Source of the DNA: an uncultured Clostridia bacterium
Lineage (GTDB): Bacteria; Bacillota; Clostridia; Christensenellales; UBA1242
Length of the DNA: 9,061 nt
Direction of reading: 5' to 3'
Assembly (NCBI GenBank): GCA_944349915.1
Contig: CALVNU010000027.1
Location: forward strand, 1-9,061
The position numbers and the translations under genes are program-made. This document shows positions 7,284-9,061 of the stretch, piece after piece (the first letter of the stretch is position 1; each line of letters opens with the position of its first letter). Below the pieces are notes generated by a model, which was not told the DNA's origin, ran no database searches, and was given only the letters and a program-made list of their open reading frames with translations.

Positions 7284-7495
7284 CAGAAGGGAGCAAACTT
7301 TCATTTGAAGAAGCAATGGACAAACTTCAAGAAATAATCAACAAAATAGAAAGCGGAACTCTTTCATTAGAACAATCATTAAAATTGTTTGCAGAAGGGG
7401 AAAAACTTGTCAAAATTTGCTATGAAAGCCTTACAAAAGCCAAAGGAAAGTTGACAGAAATCCAAAATTCTCTTGGAAAACTTGAAGAAATTTAA
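7280..7495 (+). CDS. xseB: Exodeoxyribonuclease VII small subunit
   Basis: 71 residues, typical for XseB (about 70-85). This small helical hairpin binds the C-terminal helical region of XseA; several copies per XseA are needed for active exonuclease VII. The family pattern is clear: SFEEAMDKLQEIINKIESG (8-26), TLSLEQSLKLFAEGEKLVKI (27-46) and a second helix with KAKGKLTEI (53-61). The ATG overlaps the proS TGA (ATGA), with GGAGG at 7268-7272 seven bases upstream. It is the last gene of the operon; 405 bases without a gene follow. Separation from xseA by proS still leaves both in one probable transcript, with each boundary coupled by overlap. Confidence 0.94.
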   Translation: MTEGSKLSFEEAMDKLQEIINKIESGTLSLEQSLKLFAEGEKLVKICYESLTKAKGKLTEIQNSLGKLEEI

Positions 7496-7571
7496 AAACA
7501 AACCAAATACAACACAACTTTACCAAAATCTAAAACAAGACAAATTTTATTGATATAAAAACATTTTGTTA

Positions 7572-7610
7572 TGCTTTTGTTTATATTAAAAGCAATATCT
7601 TTTGTTTATT
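7572..7610 (+). terminator. Weak terminator-like hairpin after xseB
   Basis: TGCTTTT (7572-7578) pairs perfectly with AAAAGCA (7588-7594) around a 9-base loop, and a T-rich stretch follows (TCTTTTGTTTATTG). The stem is AT-rich with only two G-C pairs, and the first T run is interrupted, so termination may be inefficient. It is the best candidate for ending the asp23-xseB transcript. Confidence 0.35.
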
Positions 7611-7637
7611 GTTATTCTTTCTGTTGTTAGTTTTTTA

Positions 7638-7732
7638 TTTGATTTATTTTTTTAAAGTAGCAACTCGTTTTATTTATTTTTTGATTGATATTTTTATAGT
7701 AACTAACTTATTTGATTTATTGTTTGATTTAT
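7638..7732 (+). repeat. Three copies of TTTGATTTAT
   Basis: The 10-mer TTTGATTTAT occurs at 7638-7647, 7711-7720 and 7723-7732; the last two are separated by two bases. Related forms (TTTTATTTAT, TTTGATTGAT) lie between them near 7668-7690. In such a T-rich tract some repetition is expected by chance, so significance is uncertain. Confidence 0.5.
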
Positions 7733-7818
7733 CTATTTATTGTCTAACTTTGATATAAAACCACAGAAAAGAAGATGTACCCAAACAAGCCGTTTTATAA
7801 TAAATTTCAATATATTGT

Positions 7819-7835
7819 ATTATGCAACGCATAAT
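7819..7835. promoter_or_regulatory. Perfect 7-3-7 palindrome, operator-like
   Basis: ATTATGC-AAC-GCATAAT is a perfect inverted repeat with 7-base arms and a 3-base centre, located 53 bases before the -10 box of the membrane protein gene. There is no T run after it, so it does not look like a terminator. The symmetry and size suit a site for a dimeric repressor or activator. The regulator is unknown; I do not recognise it as a named box. Confidence 0.35.
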
Positions 7836-7864
7836 AGGCACCATATAAAGATATATAGTAATTT

Positions 7865-7894
7865 TTCATATAGACAGCCACAAATCAATATAAT
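7865..7894 (+). promoter_or_regulatory. Promoter with consensus -10 just before the membrane protein gene
   Basis: TATAAT at 7889-7894 is a perfect sigma-A -10. The best -35 at a suitable distance is weak: TTCATA (7865-7870) with an 18-base spacer. The expected start of transcription, six to eight bases after the -10, coincides with the ATG at 7901, so the transcript could be leaderless or have a 30-base leader before the ATG at 7931. Confidence 0.55.
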
Positions 7895-7900
7895 ATAAAG

Positions 7901-8476
7901 ATGAAGAAAAATAAAAGGCGGTTTAATTTGATGTGGGCGTCAAGAATGTTGATTATGACGCTATGTTTATCTATTGCGTTTGGCTTTCTAAGTCAAGTTG
8001 TCTTTTCTAGAATGGGAATTGTCTTTGCCATTGTGGGCATTATATTCTTTATATTTATCTCCACAATATTTGACATGATTGGCATTGCTTCTGCCAGTGC
8101 CGACATAGAAATTTTTAAATATTGGAAAGCAAAAAAGGTTGAAGGGGCAGAAACAGGCTTTAAAATAGTCAAAAATTGTGAAAAAGTTTGCTCATTCTGT
8201 GCCGATGTTGTAGGAGATATTTGTAGCACTCTTTGCGGAGCGGGTGGTGCAACAATAGTTTTATATATCACCAAAAATTCGGAAAACTTAAACCTTGTAA
8301 CTTTAATTTCAATCTTTACAACGGCGATTATTGCGGGCTTAACCATATTCTTCAAAGCGCTAATGAAAGAGCGTGCAGTTAAGAGATGTAATCATATAAT
8401 TTTAAAAATTAGCAAATTTTATGAAAGAACTTTCAAAAAATTGAAAAAATCGGTTGACAAAGAAGATAAAGTGTGA
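7901..8476 (+). CDS. Small four-helix membrane protein, clostridial CorB-like family without CBS domains
   Basis: 191 residues. Basic N terminus (KKNKRR), hydrophobic helices at about 17-33, 37-62, 107-124 and 132-153, and a Lys-rich tail. The loop FDMIGIASASADIEIF (57-72), then AKKVEGAETGFKIVKN (77-92) and FCADVVGDICS (99-109), matches from memory a conserved clostridial family often annotated as CorB-like or CNNM-domain protein. The cytosolic CBS and CorC parts of real CorB/CNNM transporters are missing, so transport of Mg or Co is not shown. Cysteines are frequent (93, 97, 100, 108, 112). The start is uncertain: ATG 7901 has no SD and sits at the expected transcription start, while ATG 7931 (residue 11) has AAGGCGGT at 7915-7922, eight bases upstream. 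I keep 7901 because relatives, as I recall them, have a basic N-terminal extension. It stands alone, with its own promoter. Confidence 0.7.
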   Translation: MKKNKRRFNLMWASRMLIMTLCLSIAFGFLSQVVFSRMGIVFAIVGIIFFIFISTIFDMIGIASASADIEIFKYWKAKKVEGAETGFKIVKNCEKVCSFCADVVGDICSTLCGAGGATIVLYITKNSENLNLVTLISIFTTAIIAGLTIFFKALMKERAVKRCNHIILKISKFYERTFKKLKKSVDKEDKV

Positions 8477-8482
8477 TATATT
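8454..8482 (+). promoter_or_regulatory. Strong sigma-A promoter for the infC unit
   Basis: TTGACA (8454-8459, perfect -35), a 17-base spacer, and TATATT (8477-8482) preceded by TGA, giving an extended -10. The -35 lies inside the last codons of the membrane protein gene, and the TG element is its TGA stop codon (8474-8476). Transcription should start near 8489, giving a leader of about 160 nt before infC. Confidence 0.85.
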
Positions 8483-8488
8483 CTAATC

Positions 8489-8640
8489 ATGAAAGTAGAA
8501 GTTTCCACTTCTCACCATTCGATAATTGCGTTGAATTGGTAATAACTTAATTTTAAAAGATTTATCTTAAAGATTTTTCTTTTATGTAGAATTTGGTTAT
8601 AGTGGAACTTTGTGCTTCCACTATATTTTATTAAAAGGGG
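8489..8640 (+). promoter_or_regulatory. infC leader, L20-leader type attenuator
   Basis: The leader can form a hairpin AGAAGT/ACTTCT (8497-8502/8507-8512), a longer helix joining ACCA-TTCGA (8514-8522) to TTGAA-T-TGGT (8531-8540) with one bulged base, and the intrinsic terminator at 8598-8632. The heptamer TTCCACT occurs twice, at 8503-8509 and in the right arm of the terminator (8616-8622); both copies are complementary to AGTGGAA (8601-8607) in the left arm. Pairing of the early copy with the left arm would prevent the terminator. In Bacillus, ribosomal protein L20 binds the infC-rpmI-rplT leader and causes premature termination. The class assignment is from position and architecture; binding by L20 is inferred. 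Confidence 0.7.
8598..8632 (+). terminator. Intrinsic terminator in the infC leader
   Basis: TATAGTGGAA (8598-8607) and TTCCACTATA (8616-8625) form a perfect 10-base-pair stem with an 8-base loop, followed by TTTTATT (8626-8632). The T tract ends directly at the infC ribosome binding site (AAAAGGGG, 8633-8640), so this terminator serves as an on/off switch for infC rather than as the end of an upstream unit. Confidence 0.88.
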
Positions 8641-8652
8641 TATGAAACAATT
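8633..8652 (+). promoter_or_regulatory. Ribosome binding site and AUU start of infC
   Basis: AAAAGGGG (8633-8640) followed by nine bases and ATT (8650-8652). An ATG at 8642-8644 lies only one base after the SD and opens an out-of-frame 8-codon frame (MKQFLKNF, stop 8666-8668), which is too close to the SD for efficient use. Confidence 0.8.
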
Positions 8653-9061
8653 TTTAAAGAACTTTTAATCAATGAACAAATTTCGGCACCACAAATAAGA
8701 CTTATTGGTGAAAATGGCGAGCAACTTGGCATTATGTCCAACCAGGAAGCAAAAGCCATTGCCGAAGAAAAGGGCTTGGACCTTGTTTTAATGGCTGGCA
8801 ATTCTGTGCCTGCAGTATGTCGACTTTTAAACTACGGCAAGTTTAAGTATGACGCACTAAAAAAAGAAAAGGAAATAAAAAAATCTCAAAAGATTATTGA
8901 GACCAAAGAGGTTAGGCTTTCTATGACAATAGAAGAGCACGACATTGCTTATCGCCTTTCAAATGCGCAAAAATTTCTTAAAAATGGCGATAAAGTTAAA
9001 GTTTCTCTTCGCATGAAAGGAAGAGAGCAAGCCTATGTTAAAAAAGCAATCGAAATTGTAA
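8650..9061 (+). CDS. infC: Translation initiation factor IF-3 (N-terminal part, AUU start, cut by window end)
   Basis: 137 codons are in the window; the usual length is about 165-180. IF-3 binds the 30S subunit, keeps it apart from 50S and checks the start codon-initiator tRNA pairing. The sequence reads FKELLINEQI, then IRLIGENGEQLGI, the N-domain pattern, then LDLVLMAGNSVPAVCRLLNY and GKFKYD, the linker rich in KKEKEIKKSQK, and the start of the C domain (KEVRLSMTIEEHD, KFLKNGDKVKVSLRMKGRE). No ATG or GTG is in frame between the upstream in-frame stop (TAA 8632-8634) and the conserved region. ATT at 8650 is nine bases after AAAAGGGG, so I assign AUU, the start codon known for infC in E. coli and Bacillus relatives. 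AUU starts let IF-3 repress its own synthesis. Downstream rpmI and rplT would be expected. Confidence 0.93.
   Translation, partial: MFKELLINEQISAPQIRLIGENGEQLGIMSNQEAKAIAEEKGLDLVLMAGNSVPAVCRLLNYGKFKYDALKKEKEIKKSQKIIETKEVRLSMTIEEHDIAYRLSNAQKFLKNGDKVKVSLRMKGREQAYVKKAIEIV

Larger units (their letters stand above)
7496..7900. other. 405-base AT-rich intergenic region
   Basis: No open frame of convincing length or composition is present on either strand. It starts A/C-rich (7496-7540), becomes strongly T-rich on the + strand (about 7560-7750) with repeats of TTTGATTTAT, and then turns A-rich. Besides the weak hairpin near 7572 it contains a perfect 7-3-7 inverted repeat at 7819-7835 and a consensus TATAAT at 7889-7894. 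The T-rich block could be a decayed sequence or simply an unconstrained spacer; no tRNA-like or other structured RNA was recognised. Confidence 0.6.

Noticed and set aside
7496..7900. CRISPR array or mobile-element end in the repeat-rich gap
   Set aside because: The repeats are short, irregular and low-complexity; there are no evenly spaced repeat-spacer units, no terminal inverted repeats and no transposase remnant.
7993..8355. 120-codon frame on the minus strand
   Set aside because: It is antisense to the membrane protein gene, which has family-like motifs, membrane helices and its own promoter; the minus frame has no recognisable motif.
8598..8632. The hairpin as the terminator of the upstream membrane protein gene
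   Set aside because: It lies downstream of the strong infC promoter and directly before the infC RBS, with an alternative pairing partner in the leader, so it acts mainly on the infC transcript.

Overview
The window is AT-rich and encodes a Gram-positive style gene set with strong Shine-Dalgarno (SD) sites, sigma-A-like promoters and most of the spoIIIA sporulation operon. This points to an endospore-forming member of the Firmicutes, most likely an uncultured Clostridia-type lineage. I cannot place it more finely from sequence alone. Every gene I can support is on the + strand.

Region 1 (1-3570) is the distal spoIIIA operon: the end of spoIIIAC, then spoIIIAD, AE, AF, AG and AH. In known spore formers these mother-cell membrane proteins build the channel (SpoIIIA-SpoIIQ complex, or feeding tube) that joins the mother cell to the forespore during engulfment. 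Two things are odd here. spoIIIAC and spoIIIAD, usually tightly packed, are separated by 217 bases that begin with a terminator-like hairpin. And spoIIIAG carries an in-frame TAA that splits an otherwise well conserved reading frame.

Region 2 (3571-7495) is a housekeeping operon behind a clear extended -10 promoter: an Asp23-family gene (yqhY-like), nusB, xseA, proS and xseB. The nusB, proS and xseB starts overlap the preceding stop codon, and xseA follows nusB by 10 bases. The odd point is proS, for prolyl-tRNA synthetase, sitting between the genes for the two exonuclease VII subunits.

Region 3 (7496-8476) is a 405-base AT-rich gap with a weak terminator-like hairpin, short T-rich repeats, a 7-3-7 palindrome and a consensus -10 box. 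It is followed by a small four-helix membrane protein resembling clostridial proteins often labelled CorB-like. Its -10 box lies so close to the first ATG that the transcript may be leaderless, or may start translation at a downstream ATG that has a good SD.

Region 4 (8454-9061) is an infC transcription unit: a consensus promoter overlapping the end of the upstream gene, a leader of about 160 nt with alternative pairings and an intrinsic terminator (L20-leader type attenuator), and infC starting with AUU rather than ATG. infC runs off the window.

I did not find a wholly new biological system. The observations most worth a second look are the interrupted spoIIIAG, the infC leader with its AUU start, the broken spoIIIAC-AD junction and the promoter/start arrangement of the membrane protein gene.
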